64,000 nt of DNA from DATEPR01 sp036279295. Its GTDB lineage: Bacteria; Actinomycetota; Actinomycetes; Mycobacteriales; Pseudonocardiaceae. The stretch covers positions 1-64,000 of the forward strand of contig DASUJK010000076.1 of the NCBI GenBank assembly GCA_036279295.1, written 5' to 3'. Numbering within the stretch: position 1 is the stretch's first letter; every line of letters begins with the position of its first letter. Of the stretch, positions 34,579-44,237 are shown piece after piece. The notes under the pieces are model-generated. The model made no database searches, had not been told where the DNA came from, and saw only the letters and a list, made by a program, of their open reading frames with translations. The translations under genes and the position numbers were made by a program.

Positions 34579-35640
34579 GTGACGGACACAGTCGTGGTTT
34601 CCGATCTCGTCAAGCGGTACCGGCGTGGCGCGCCGGCCGCTGTGGACGAACTCAGTTTCAGCGTCCGGGACGGCGAGGTCTTCGGTCTACTCGGCCCCAA
34701 CGGCGCCGGCAAGACGACGACGGTCGGCGTGTTGACCACGCGCGTGCGGCCGACGTCGGGCACTGCGACGGTCTGTGGTGTCGACGTGACCACCGATTCG
34801 AAGCGGGCGCGGCAGTTGCTGGCCGTCGTGCCGCAGCGCAACAACCTGGACCGATCGCTCAACATCCGGCAGAACCTGCTGTTCCACGCCGCCTACCACG
34901 GTGTCGGCCGAGCCGAGCGCAACCGCAGGGCAGACGAGATCCTGGAGCGGATGGGGCTGTCCGGCCAGGCCGATGCCAGGGTGGACTTCGTGTCCGGTGG
35001 CCAGATGCAGCGCGTGATGATCGCCCGCGCGCTGATGCACCGGCCTCGGGTGATGTTCCTGGACGAGCCGTCCACCGGCCTGGACCCGCAGGCCCGCCTG
35101 TTCGTCCACGAGCGGGTGGCCGAGTTGCACGAGGACGGCGTGACGGTCGTCCTGACCACCCATGACATGGACGAGGCAGCCAAGCTGTGCGACCGGGTCG
35201 GCATCGTGGACCACGGCAAGCTGCTCGCCCTGGACACTCCGACCGCACTGACCAGGGGCCTGCCCGGCAGCACGACGCTGACGGTGCTCGTCGACCTCGG
35301 TGACGTCGAGGCGGAGCGGGTGGTCAAGGAGCTGTCCGGGATCGACGGCGTGGAGCGCGTGGAGCGCATCAACGCGGGTGGCGGCCCACCGGCCGGGATG
35401 CCGGCTGGCATGCCACCCGGGATGCCGGGGATGCCCGGCGGGATGCCTCCGGGCGGTGCCGCGCCACCCGCCGCCGGCACCGGCCAGTTCCGGCTCTACA
35501 CGTCCCACGAGGCCGCTGTCGCACTACCGTCGGTACTGACCACCCTGGGTGATCTCGGCTGCGCCGTGCGCGATCTCTCGATCGGCACGCCGAGCCTGGA
35601 GGACGTCTTCATCCACCTGACCGGACGGGAGCTGCGATGA
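34579..35640 (+). CDS. DrrA-like ABC exporter ATPase with Met/Pro/Gly insert
   Basis: ATPase of the daunorubicin-resistance (DrrA) class; 353 aa. Walker A is GPNGAGKT (39-46), the signature FVSGGQMQRVMIARAL, Walker B VMFLDEPSTGLDP and H-loop TTHDMDEA. The C-terminal regulatory region holds an unusual insert (about 268-302) of repeated PAGM/PPGM/PGGM units. The stop overlaps the permease ATG by 4 bp. Probable role is export of a lipid or drug-like compound; the substrate is unknown. Confidence 0.92.
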   Translation: MTDTVVVSDLVKRYRRGAPAAVDELSFSVRDGEVFGLLGPNGAGKTTTVGVLTTRVRPTSGTATVCGVDVTTDSKRARQLLAVVPQRNNLDRSLNIRQNLLFHAAYHGVGRAERNRRADEILERMGLSGQADARVDFVSGGQMQRVMIARALMHRPRVMFLDEPSTGLDPQARLFVHERVAELHEDGVTVVLTTHDMDEAAKLCDRVGIVDHGKLLALDTPTALTRGLPGSTTLTVLVDLGDVEAERVVKELSGIDGVERVERINAGGGPPAGMPAGMPPGMPGMPGGMPPGGAAPPAAGTGQFRLYTSHEAAVALPSVLTTLGDLGCAVRDLSIGTPSLEDVFIHLTGRELR

Positions 35641-36488
35641 CCGCGACCACCACCCGGACGACGAGTTCGCCGGGTGCCGAACCAGTCGTCGACGCCCTGC
35701 CGTCGGCGAGCGCATTCGTCTCGCTGCGCACGTTCATGTCCGTGCTGGGCCGGGACGTCTTCGTCACCGGTCGCGAGTTGGTGCCGTTCCTGGCCCAGGT
35801 CGTGATCCAGCCGTTCTTCATGCTGTTCATCTTCGGCAAGGTGCTGGGCAGCCTCGGCTACGTGAACAGCGCCGCGTTCGGCCCCATCCTGATGGCCGGC
35901 ATCGTGGCGCTGAACGGGTTCCTCGGCGGTCTGCAGAACACCACCATGCCATTGATCATGGACTTCTCGTTCACCAGGGAGATCGAGGACCGGCTGCTCG
36001 CGCCGATGCCGATTCCGCTGGTCGCGGTGGAGAAGATGGTGTTCGGCGCACTGCGCGGCATCGTCGCGGCCGTCCTGATGGTGCCGGTCGGCCTGCTGAT
36101 CCTGCCCAGTGTGTCGTGGCCGGCGAGCAAGCTGCCCGCGGTGCTCGGCGTGATCGTGCTCGGCGCGCTGGCCGGTGCCGCGATCGGTATGACGATCGGG
36201 ACCCTGGTCACGCCTCGCCGGATCAACATCATGTTCGCGGTGATCCTGACGCCGTTGATGTTCACCGGGTGCACGCAGTTCCCGTGGCGCGGGCTGAGCC
36301 AGCTGCGCTGGTTCCAGGTGGTCTGCGCGTTCAACCCCCTGACCTACGTCAGTGAGGGCATGCGCTCGATCCTGGTGACCGGCCTGCCGTCGATCCCGCT
36401 GTGGCTGGACCTGCTGGCCACCGTGGCCGCGATCCTGATCTTCGGCGGTATCGGTATCTGGGGCTTCATGCGGCGGGCCGTCGACTGA
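35637..36488 (+). CDS. DrrB-like ABC-2 exporter permease
   Basis: Membrane subunit of 283 aa with about six helices and a ~45-residue cytosolic N-terminus. The family pattern FIFGKVLGSLGY, the DRLLAPMPIPLVAVEK loop and the CTQFPWRGLSQLRWFQVVCAFNPLTY segment (within ~214-240) match DrrB-type ABC-2 permeases. Co-translated with the preceding ATPase. A strong hairpin separates it from the convergent phoH. Confidence 0.9.
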   Translation: MTATTTRTTSSPGAEPVVDALPSASAFVSLRTFMSVLGRDVFVTGRELVPFLAQVVIQPFFMLFIFGKVLGSLGYVNSAAFGPILMAGIVALNGFLGGLQNTTMPLIMDFSFTREIEDRLLAPMPIPLVAVEKMVFGALRGIVAAVLMVPVGLLILPSVSWPASKLPAVLGVIVLGALAGAAIGMTIGTLVTPRRINIMFAVILTPLMFTGCTQFPWRGLSQLRWFQVVCAFNPLTYVSEGMRSILVTGLPSIPLWLDLLATVAAILIFGGIGIWGFMRRAVD

Positions 36489-36495
36489 CACGACA

Positions 36496-36527
36496 GGTGG
36501 GGAGGGCACGGTCGCGCCCTCCCCACC
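36496..36527. terminator. Bidirectional hairpin terminator between permease and phoH
   Basis: A 12-bp perfect stem (36496-36507 with 36516-36527) with an 8-nt loop lies in the 49-bp convergent gap. A TTTA run follows on the plus side. Confidence 0.7.
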
Positions 36528-36537
36528 GAGTTGCCGT

Positions 36538-37947
36538 TTACTGCGCGTAGTCCTCCAACACTTCCGTGACCAGTGCCGCGATCGGCGAGCGCTCCGAGCG
36601 GGTCAGCGTGATGTGCGCGAACAGCGGGTGACCCTTGAGCTTCTCGATCACCGCCGCCACACCGTCGTGCCGGCCCACCCGCAGGTTGTCCCGTTGCGCC
36701 ACGTCGTGGGTGAGCACGACGCGCGAACCGGTACCCAGTCGGGAGAGCACCGTGAGCAGGACGTTGCGCTCCAGCGACTGCGCCTCGTCCACGATCACGT
36801 AGGAGTCATGCAGCGACCTGCCCCTGATGTGGGTCAGCGGCAGTACTTCCAGCATGCCCCGGCCGGTGATCTCGTCCAGGACGCTCTCACTGACCAGCGC
36901 GCCCAGCGTGTCGAACACCGCCTGTGCCCACGGCTGCATCTTCTCCGACTCGGAACCGGGCAGGTAGCCCAGTTCCTGGCCGCCGACGGCGTAGACCGGC
37001 CGGAAGACCACCACCTTGCGGTGCTGGCCACGCTCCAGGACGGCCTCCAGACCCGCGCACAGTGCCAGCGCGGACTTGCCGGTGCCGGCCCGGCCACCGA
37101 GGGACACGATGCCGATCTCCGGGTCCAGCAGGAGATCCAGGGCGATGCGCTGCTCTGCCGAGCGGCCGTGCAGCCCGAACGCCTCCCGGTCGCCACGGAC
37201 CAGCTTGATCTGCTTGTCCGTGGTCATCCGGCCCAGCGCACTCGCCGTACCGGCGAGCAGCCGCAACCCGGTGTGGGTGGGCAGCTCGGCGAGTTGGTCG
37301 AGGTCGTGGGCGATCGGGTCGATCCCGCCCTCCTTGTAGAGCTGGTCGACAGCGGCCTGGGGAATCTCCACGTCGGCCATGCCGGTCCAACCCGAGGGCA
37401 CCACGTCCTGGGCCCGGTACTCGTCGGCGTCCAGGCCGACGGCACCGGCTTTCACCCGCAACGGGATGTCCTTGGTGACCAGCGTGACGGAGTTCGGACC
37501 CTCCGCGGCGAGGTTGAGGGCGCACGCGAGGATGCGCGCGTCGTTGGCCTCGGCCCGGAAGCCAGCCGGCAGTACCTGCTGGTCGGAGTGATTCAGTTCC
37601 ACGTGCAGGGTGCCGCCCGCATCGCCGATCGAGATCGGCCTGTCCAACCTGCCGTGTTGCAGGCGCAGGTCGTCGAGCAGACGCAGGGCTTCCCTGGCGA
37701 ACCAGCCGAGTTCGGGGTGATTGCGCTTTGCCTCCAGTTCGCTGATCACCACGAGCGGCAGGACCACGGAGTGTTCCGCGAACCTGGTCACCGCCCAGGG
37801 ATCGGAGAGGAGCACCGACGTGTCCAGCACGTAGGTGCGCAGTGGCGGCCCGGAAACCCGCGGCGTCGTGTCACTCTCGGTGACACTGCCGGCAGTCGAG
37901 CCGGAAGTGAGGCTGGCGGTTCGCCGAGAAGGGCGCTGTGCAGTCAC
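36538..37947 (-). CDS. phoH: PhoH2-type protein: PIN nuclease domain fused to PhoH ATPase
   Basis: RNA helicase/ribonuclease of the PhoH2 class, in which a VapC-like PIN domain is joined to a PhoH ATPase; 469 aa. The PIN domain starts at YVLDTSVLLSDP (Asp42) and has further acidic residues near ISELEAKR and NDARILA. The PhoH part has Walker A GGRAGTGKS (about 283-291), VVVFRPVYAVGG and Walker B YVIVDEAQS. The GTG chosen has GAGGGAG seven bases upstream. Equivalent to Rv1095. There is no upstream antitoxin-like phoAT reading frame that I can support. Confidence 0.92.
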   Translation of the reverse strand: MTAQRPSRRTASLTSGSTAGSVTESDTTPRVSGPPLRTYVLDTSVLLSDPWAVTRFAEHSVVLPLVVISELEAKRNHPELGWFAREALRLLDDLRLQHGRLDRPISIGDAGGTLHVELNHSDQQVLPAGFRAEANDARILACALNLAAEGPNSVTLVTKDIPLRVKAGAVGLDADEYRAQDVVPSGWTGMADVEIPQAAVDQLYKEGGIDPIAHDLDQLAELPTHTGLRLLAGTASALGRMTTDKQIKLVRGDREAFGLHGRSAEQRIALDLLLDPEIGIVSLGGRAGTGKSALALCAGLEAVLERGQHRKVVVFRPVYAVGGQELGYLPGSESEKMQPWAQAVFDTLGALVSESVLDEITGRGMLEVLPLTHIRGRSLHDSYVIVDEAQSLERNVLLTVLSRLGTGSRVVLTHDVAQRDNLRVGRHDGVAAVIEKLKGHPLFAHITLTRSERSPIAALVTEVLEDYAQ

Positions 37948-38572
37948 GGCAACTCCCTCGCGGACGCGGCACCACGCCCGCTCCTCGCTGGGCCGAGCAC
38001 CACCCCGGCTGGTTGGTTCCTTCCGCCTCCCGGCGTCAGGCTTGCCGACCACGAGGGCCGAATGCCGGCCCCCTCGCGCTCCGTGACGTCACTGCTGACA
38101 ACACGACCAGGGCCTCCCGGGACGGCTCACAGGATGTGATCCGTCGTCCGCAAGCTACCTGCGTTTTGGCCCCCTCTGCAGGCAGCCACACAGGTGATTC
38201 ACCCACCGTTCGCCGTAGCGGCCGGTCACACACCGCCAGTTCACCCAGTTCAGCCTGGTGAAACCCCTGGTCATCGCGGTGCGGTCCGGCTCGATGTGAC
38301 CCGGGTCACAATTTGTCACGGCTACCGCCTACCGAGTGGTGACCCGATCACCCGCACGGCGGGGCGGATTCATACCAGAGGGGCAACTTGTTCGCAGATC
38401 AAGGTAATAGACAACACCGGAACGAGGGACATTTGAATCCATTGCATCACACAATGGGGTAATCGGGAGGACATGGGCAACCAAACGCCGGTAACTTCGC
38501 TGCCCGAGGGCCCCAGCGTCACAAACCGTCGGGGTCGACATTCCAACCCCGGTATTGAAGGAGAGTGTTCAC
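37948..38572. other. Long regulatory gap between phoH and the secreted His-rich protein
   Basis: 625 bp without a gene. It serves the divergent phoH and the plus-strand secreted protein. It contains a perfect CRP-type palindrome, a small hairpin (CCATTG...CAATGG near 38437-38455), a GGGCA...TGCCC pairing and a region of reduced G+C (38390-38470). The 260 bp between the CRP site and the start codon could be a structured 5' leader. Confidence 0.55.
38295..38310. promoter_or_regulatory. Perfect CRP/GlxR-type operator
   Basis: TGTGACCCGGGTCACA is a perfect 16-bp palindrome matching the cAMP-receptor-protein pattern TGTGA-N6-TCACA. It lies 263 bp before the secreted His-rich protein and 348 bp before phoH. 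The target is not certain. Confidence 0.6.
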
Positions 38573-38872
38573 GTGCTGAAGAAGGCTGGCATCGTCACCG
38601 CGGCTGCGGTCGCCCTTTCGCTGGTCGCGGCCCCCGCTTTCGCCGCAACCACGGTCGCTCCCCAGGATGGTCCGCAGGGCCCCTCCTACAGCCACGACCA
38701 CGGTGACTCTGACTTCGTGAGCTTCGGCGACGCCTACCGCACCTTCATCTGGGGCGGCGGCTCCCTGGGTGCCGGCGCAGCTGCGCTGGTCGCGGGCGCC
38801 TACGCCGGCATCGCCACCACGCCGGCCGAGATCCTGGGCTCGCTGGAGCACCACCACCACCACGGCCACTGA
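38573..38872 (+). CDS. Small secreted protein with histidine-rich termini (unknown)
   Basis: A 99-aa protein with a clear signal peptide (LKKAG start, cleavage after AFA near residue 23). The mature ~75 residues hold an early SHDHGDSD cluster and a C-terminal EHHHHHGH tail either side of a hydrophobic Gly/Ala stretch (GGGSLGAGAAALVAGAYAG). His and Asp clusters suggest metal binding; this is inference. GAAGGAGAG lies eight bases before the GTG. A strong terminator follows. No homologous family is recognised. The long regulated upstream region suggests controlled expression. Confidence 0.75.
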   Translation: MLKKAGIVTAAAVALSLVAAPAFAATTVAPQDGPQGPSYSHDHGDSDFVSFGDAYRTFIWGGGSLGAGAAALVAGAYAGIATTPAEILGSLEHHHHHGH

Positions 38873-38886
38873 GCTGTGAGCTGAGA

Positions 38887-38920
38887 CGAATGGGGTCCGA
38901 GCATGCTCGGACCCCATTCG
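38887..38920. terminator. Bidirectional terminator hairpin
   Basis: A 16-bp perfect inverted repeat (38887-38902 with 38905-38920) with a 2-nt centre sits between the secreted protein and the convergent uppS gene. Confidence 0.75.
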
Positions 38921-38931
38921 CGTGTATGTGG

Positions 38932-39711
38932 TCAGGAACCGAATCGACGATGTCGAATCGCGTAGTCGCGTAGGGCACGCAGAAAGTCGACGCGCCGGAA
39001 ATCGGGCCAGTATGCTTCGCAGAACCAGAACTCGGAGTGCGCCGACTGCCAGAGCAAGAACCCGGACATCCGTTGTTCACCCGATGTGCGGATCACCAGA
39101 TCGGGGTCCGGTTGACCCGACGTGTACAAGTGCTCGGCGATGTGGTCGACATCCAACACCTCGGCCAGTTCCTCGATCGAGGTACCCACTTCCGCGTGTT
39201 GCATGAGCAGTTTGCGGACCGCGTCCGCGATCTCCTGCCGACCGCCGTAGCCGACGGCGATGTTGACCTCCATGCCCGGTCGGCCGCTGGTGCGAGCGGC
39301 AGCCGCGGACAGGCGGGTCGCCGTTTCTACTGGGAGCACGTCGAGCGCGCCGACGATGCGCAGCCGCCAGGGCGCGCCGGGTGCCGCCAGCTCGTCCACC
39401 ACGTCGGTGATGATCTCCAGCAGCGGACCGATCTCGCTCTCGGGACGGTTGAGGTTGTCGGTCGACAGCAGCCACATCGTGACCACTTCGACGTTCGACT
39501 CGTTGCACCAGCCCAGCAGATCCGCGATCTTGCGCGCACCGGCCCGGTGACCTTCGCTCACGTCGGTGAAGCCAGCTTCTCTGGCCCATCTACGGTTGCC
39601 GTCCAACATGATGCCGACGTGCCGCGGTCGTTGCGCGTCGACCAGTTGACGAGTCAGCAAGGACTCGTAACAGCGATAGACGATCTCCTTCAGCAAGGCG
39701 CGAGGACCCAC
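38932..39711 (-). CDS. uppS: cis-Prenyltransferase (short/medium-chain Z-polyprenyl diphosphate synthase)
   Basis: Condenses isopentenyl diphosphate onto an allylic primer in cis; 259 aa. The active-site Asp37 is in GIMLDGNRRWA. Further motifs are GHRAGARK, WLLSTDNLNRP, NIAVGYGGRQEI, LVIRTSGEQRMSGFLLWQ and SEFWFCEAYWPDF. The nearest known relative by position is Rv1086, a Z-farnesyl diphosphate synthase that primes decaprenyl phosphate synthesis. A second UppS is expected elsewhere in the genome. The GTG start has TACGCT eight bases upstream and no Shine-Dalgarno. Confidence 0.93.
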   Translation of the reverse strand: MGPRALLKEIVYRCYESLLTRQLVDAQRPRHVGIMLDGNRRWAREAGFTDVSEGHRAGARKIADLLGWCNESNVEVVTMWLLSTDNLNRPESEIGPLLEIITDVVDELAAPGAPWRLRIVGALDVLPVETATRLSAAAARTSGRPGMEVNIAVGYGGRQEIADAVRKLLMQHAEVGTSIEELAEVLDVDHIAEHLYTSGQPDPDLVIRTSGEQRMSGFLLWQSAHSEFWFCEAYWPDFRRVDFLRALRDYAIRHRRFGS

Positions 39712-39719
39712 GTTCTGAC

Positions 39720-39725
39720 AGCGTA
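39720..39725 (-). promoter_or_regulatory. -10 box (TACGCT) for leaderless uppS
   Basis: TANNNT hexamer eight bases before the uppS GTG; no ribosome-binding site. Confidence 0.5.
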
Positions 39726-39842
39726 CGCCGTTCGAGAGTGACTACACCGGCACCCGGTCGTGGCCACCCTGTGCTGGCCAGCGGCCCGCGAGCGGATCCA
39801 GGTAGCTCGATCACAATCCCTGGCGGGAAACCTACGGTCCCG

Positions 39843-39848
39843 TAACCT
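39843..39848 (+). promoter_or_regulatory. -10 box (TAACCT) for leaderless hemolysin III gene
   Basis: TANNNT hexamer seven bases before the GTG chosen as start; no ribosome-binding site. Confidence 0.5.
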
Positions 39849-39855
39849 CGTGGGC

Positions 39856-40530
39856 GTGAGCGTCGCGACCGTGCCAAGGCCGAATCCCGCAACGCGGCCT
39901 CGGCTGCGCGGCTGGCTGCATTTCTGGTCGTTCTTCGTATCCCTGGCCGCAGGCGGCGCACTGATCGCCGTGGCGGCCGCGTCGGTGTCCGGTCTGGCGG
40001 CGCTGGCCACGTCGGTCTACACCGCGACGGTGCTCGGCCTGTTCGGCGTCAGCGCGCTCTACCACCGGCACACCTGGACCGACCAGCGTGTCCGTGTCCG
40101 GATGAAGCGGCTCGACCACTCGATGATCTTCCTGTTCATCGCGGGCACGTACACGCCGTTCTCGCTGCTCGCGATGGACAAGCCGACCGGCTACATCGTG
40201 CTCGGCGTGGTGTGGGGCGGCGCGATCTGCGGGGTGGCGCTGAAGCTGCTGTGGCCACACGCGCCGCGCTGGCTCGGGGTGCCGATCTACATCGCGGTGG
40301 GCTGGGTGGCGATCTTCGTGCTGCCCCAACTGCTGCACCACGCCGGCGTGGCCACCCTGGTACTGCTGCTGGCCGGCGGCCTGCTGTACACGGTGGGCGC
40401 GGTCTTCTACGCCACCCGCTGGCCCAACCCGTGGCCGGCCACGTTCGGCCACCACGAGTTCTTCCACGCGGCCACCGTGCTGGCCGCCGCGTGTCACTAC
40501 ATCGCGATCTGGTTCGTGCTGTTCGCGTAG
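39856..40530 (+). CDS. Hemolysin III / PAQR-like membrane protein
   Basis: Seven-helix membrane protein of the HlyIII/YqfA family, related to PAQR receptors and ceramidase-fold hydrolases; 224 aa. The metal-site residues are visible: SALYHRHTW with the KRLDHSMIF segment near the N-terminus, and FGHHEFFHAATV in the last part. Its cellular role is not settled in any bacterium. Corresponds to Rv1085c next to the cis-prenyltransferase gene. A GTG two codons upstream is an alternative start. Confidence 0.9.
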   Translation: MSVATVPRPNPATRPRLRGWLHFWSFFVSLAAGGALIAVAAASVSGLAALATSVYTATVLGLFGVSALYHRHTWTDQRVRVRMKRLDHSMIFLFIAGTYTPFSLLAMDKPTGYIVLGVVWGGAICGVALKLLWPHAPRWLGVPIYIAVGWVAIFVLPQLLHHAGVATLVLLLAGGLLYTVGAVFYATRWPNPWPATFGHHEFFHAATVLAAACHYIAIWFVLFA

Positions 40531-40556
40531 GGCCGCGCCGGAATCCGGCGCGGCCC
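40530..40556 (+). terminator. GC-rich hairpin terminator after hemolysin III gene
   Basis: A 12-bp perfect stem (40530-40541 with 40545-40556) and a 3-nt loop begin within the stop codon. Confidence 0.65.
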
Positions 40557-40620
40557 GTGCGAGACCAGCCCTGTGCGAGACCAAACCCCGTGCGAGACCA
40601 AACCCCGTGCGAGGTCAGCC
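40557..40620. repeat. 17-bp tandem repeat, four copies
   Basis: Units of the type GTGCGAGACCAAACCCC start at 40557, 40573, 40590 and 40607 (spacing 16-17). They fill the convergent gap and run a few bases into the end of the next gene. Confidence 0.8.
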
Positions 40621-41181
40621 CAGGTCCGGGCCTTCCCGGCGTAGGTCGTCGACCGCGGACATCGCGTTGCGCAGTTCGGTGAGCCACGCGTCGGCGTGTT
40701 CGCCGACCAACCGGACCGCCCACGCCAGCGCCTCCGAGCGGGACCTGGCCACACCAGCGCTGACCAGAGTGTCCAGCACCAGTCGCTCGGGCTGCCGCAG
40801 CCGTGTCATCACGGGCACGGACATCGTCGTGAAGAGTTCTTCCGTCGATCCGATGCGAGCACCCCAGGCGACCTTGCGGCCGTACCGGTGCTCGGCCTGC
40901 CTGGCGATGTCGATCCGCTCGTCCCTGGTGTGCTCCCGGAACCTGCTGATTCGGCCGGATGCGACGGCCGCCGCCGTGGCCTCGTCGGCGAAGTCCTCCG
41001 CCGGCACCACCAGCTCGCCGACCACCAGGATCTCCTCCCGGTCGACGGTGATGTCGGGCGCTGCCGCGAACCACTCGTCGGGCAGCCGACCGTGGAACCA
41101 GGCCGCTACGTCGTCCGCGGGCGGTGGTTCCTGCTGAGCACCCCTGCCTCGGCCACCGCCGGGACCCCAACCGTGGCGCAT
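40615..41181 (-). CDS. Conserved protein with ribbon-helix-helix-like C-terminus (unknown)
   Basis: Not assigned to a known family. The 188-aa product starts with a Gly/Arg-rich tail (1-20). A middle part contains IGSTEELFTTMSVPVMTRL, and the C-terminal QPERLVLDTLV-SAGVARSRSEALAWAVRLV pattern (about 130-160) resembles a ribbon-helix-helix domain. The ATG follows GAGGAGG. Upstream on the same strand are two 9-bp direct repeats (GTAACGTCG, GTAACGACG), as expected for RHH operators, so it may be autoregulated. This is inference. Confidence 0.65.
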   Translation of the reverse strand: MRHGWGPGGGRGRGAQQEPPPADDVAAWFHGRLPDEWFAAAPDITVDREEILVVGELVVPAEDFADEATAAAVASGRISRFREHTRDERIDIARQAEHRYGRKVAWGARIGSTEELFTTMSVPVMTRLRQPERLVLDTLVSAGVARSRSEALAWAVRLVGEHADAWLTELRNAMSAVDDLRREGPDLG

Positions 41182-41205
41182 GCCTACCTCCTCGATTACA
41201 TGATT

Positions 41206-41224
41206 ACGTCGTTACCGACGTTAC
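41206..41224 (-). promoter_or_regulatory. Candidate operator: direct repeats and inverted repeat
   Basis: On the minus strand GTAACGTCG and GTAACGACG lie in tandem (41224-41207), and ACGTCG/CGACGT also form an inverted repeat around TTAC. They sit 25-43 bp before the RHH-like gene. Confidence 0.4.
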
Positions 41225-41232
41225 TCGTGCAA

Positions 41233-43257
<2,025 letters not shown>

Positions 43258-43265
43258 GGCATCCA

Positions 43266-44018
43266 GTGTCCAGCAAACTGGTTCACGTGACGGGACCCGG
43301 GGCGGACGAGGCTGCCGACTTCGCCGACGCGGCCGCATTCGCGGGCAGGCACACCGTGCTGTCCGTGGTGGTCGGCGCTCCGGCGCACGGTCTGGCCGAA
43401 CTGGACGACGTGCCGGCCGATCAGGCGAAACACCGAGGCGTGTTCGTGCCGCCGACCGAGCTGTTCTGGGAGTTCGACAAGCCGCCGGACACGGTCGCGG
43501 GGCCGGGTCTGGACCGGGTGAGCTGGGAACTGGAGCGGTTCTGCCGGTCCGCGCTGGCCGCCGACCCGGAAGCCTACGAGGTGCTCGGCTCGCCGCTGGT
43601 CGAGTCGTGCACGGTGATCGGTGCCGAACTGCGTGAGCTGACCGTGGCGTTCCTGTCCCAGCGGACCGCGGACGCCTACCGGCGGGCCACCGCGACCGAC
43701 TACGCCCGGGCGTCGGCCGCGATGGCGGCAGGCGGCACACCGCGCTGGGGTCAGGTAGCGGGTGTCATCCGGCTGCTCACGGTCGGCGAACGCGTCCTGC
43801 GGACCGGCGAGCTGGACCTGGACATGACAGCCGACCGGGAGCCGCTGAGCGCCGTCGCGGACGGCCAGCTGCCGTGGCAAGAGACGCAGGCCTGGGTGGA
43901 GTCGCTGCGGGACCGCACGGCCGAAGCCGTGCTGCGGTCCCCGCTACCCGCTGTGCCGAACCTCGCCGCCGTCCGGAGCTGGCTCCGTTCCGTCCGCAGG
44001 CGCTGTCTCGGTAGCTGA
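43266..44018 (+). CDS. Predicted nucleotidyltransferase (YcgL-like, DNA polymerase beta superfamily)
   Basis: Protein of about 250 aa matching the bacterial predicted nucleotidyltransferases of the pol-beta superfamily. Visible are VVVGAPAHGLA near the N-terminus, KHRGVFVPPTELFW and the WELERFCRSALAADPEAYEVL segment. No substrate is known. The start is uncertain: GTG codons at 43266 and 43287 both lack a Shine-Dalgarno. The gene diverges from DUF255 with an 8-bp gap. Its last 75 bp overlap the convergent small membrane protein gene, an unusually long overlap. Confidence 0.75.
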   Translation: MSSKLVHVTGPGADEAADFADAAAFAGRHTVLSVVVGAPAHGLAELDDVPADQAKHRGVFVPPTELFWEFDKPPDTVAGPGLDRVSWELERFCRSALAADPEAYEVLGSPLVESCTVIGAELRELTVAFLSQRTADAYRRATATDYARASAAMAAGGTPRWGQVAGVIRLLTVGERVLRTGELDLDMTADREPLSAVADGQLPWQETQAWVESLRDRTAEAVLRSPLPAVPNLAAVRSWLRSVRRRCLGS

Positions 44019-44237
44019 CTGTTCTTCCGTGTCGGAGCTCTCGAAGCTGGCCGGCACCTTCTTCAGGTGCTTGCTCATCGAGCGGATCAAGAACGCCACC
44101 GCGACGAACAACGCGATGATCAGGATCAACGCGATCGGGTCGGACGAGCCGAACTCCTGGCCCTGCCCGCCCGGCTGGTTGTTCGCGGTGCCGGAACCCG
44201 CGGCCAGAAACAACTGGGCCGCCCATACCGATGTCAT
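43944..44237 (-). CDS. Small single-pass membrane protein (Rv1083-like)
   Basis: A 97-aa protein with a helix at about 35-52 (PIALILIIALFVAVAFLI) and a short outer N-terminus after a possible signal-like AAQLFLAAG. The cytosolic tail is acidic, rich in Glu/Thr/Ala. Its position beside mca equals Rv1083. The mca ATG and its own stop region overlap by 4 bp, so it is translationally coupled behind mca. Function unknown. Its 3' end runs 75 bp into the convergent nucleotidyltransferase. Confidence 0.72.
   Translation of the reverse strand: MTSVWAAQLFLAAGSGTANNQPGGQGQEFGSSDPIALILIIALFVAVAFLIRSMSKHLKKVPASFESSDTEEQSATETAPADGTEPAPDGGEVRHSG

Noticed and set aside
38330..38572. A c-di-AMP (ydaO-type) or other known riboswitch before the secreted protein.
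   Set aside because: Local hairpins exist, but I could not match the conserved core of any riboswitch class by eye.
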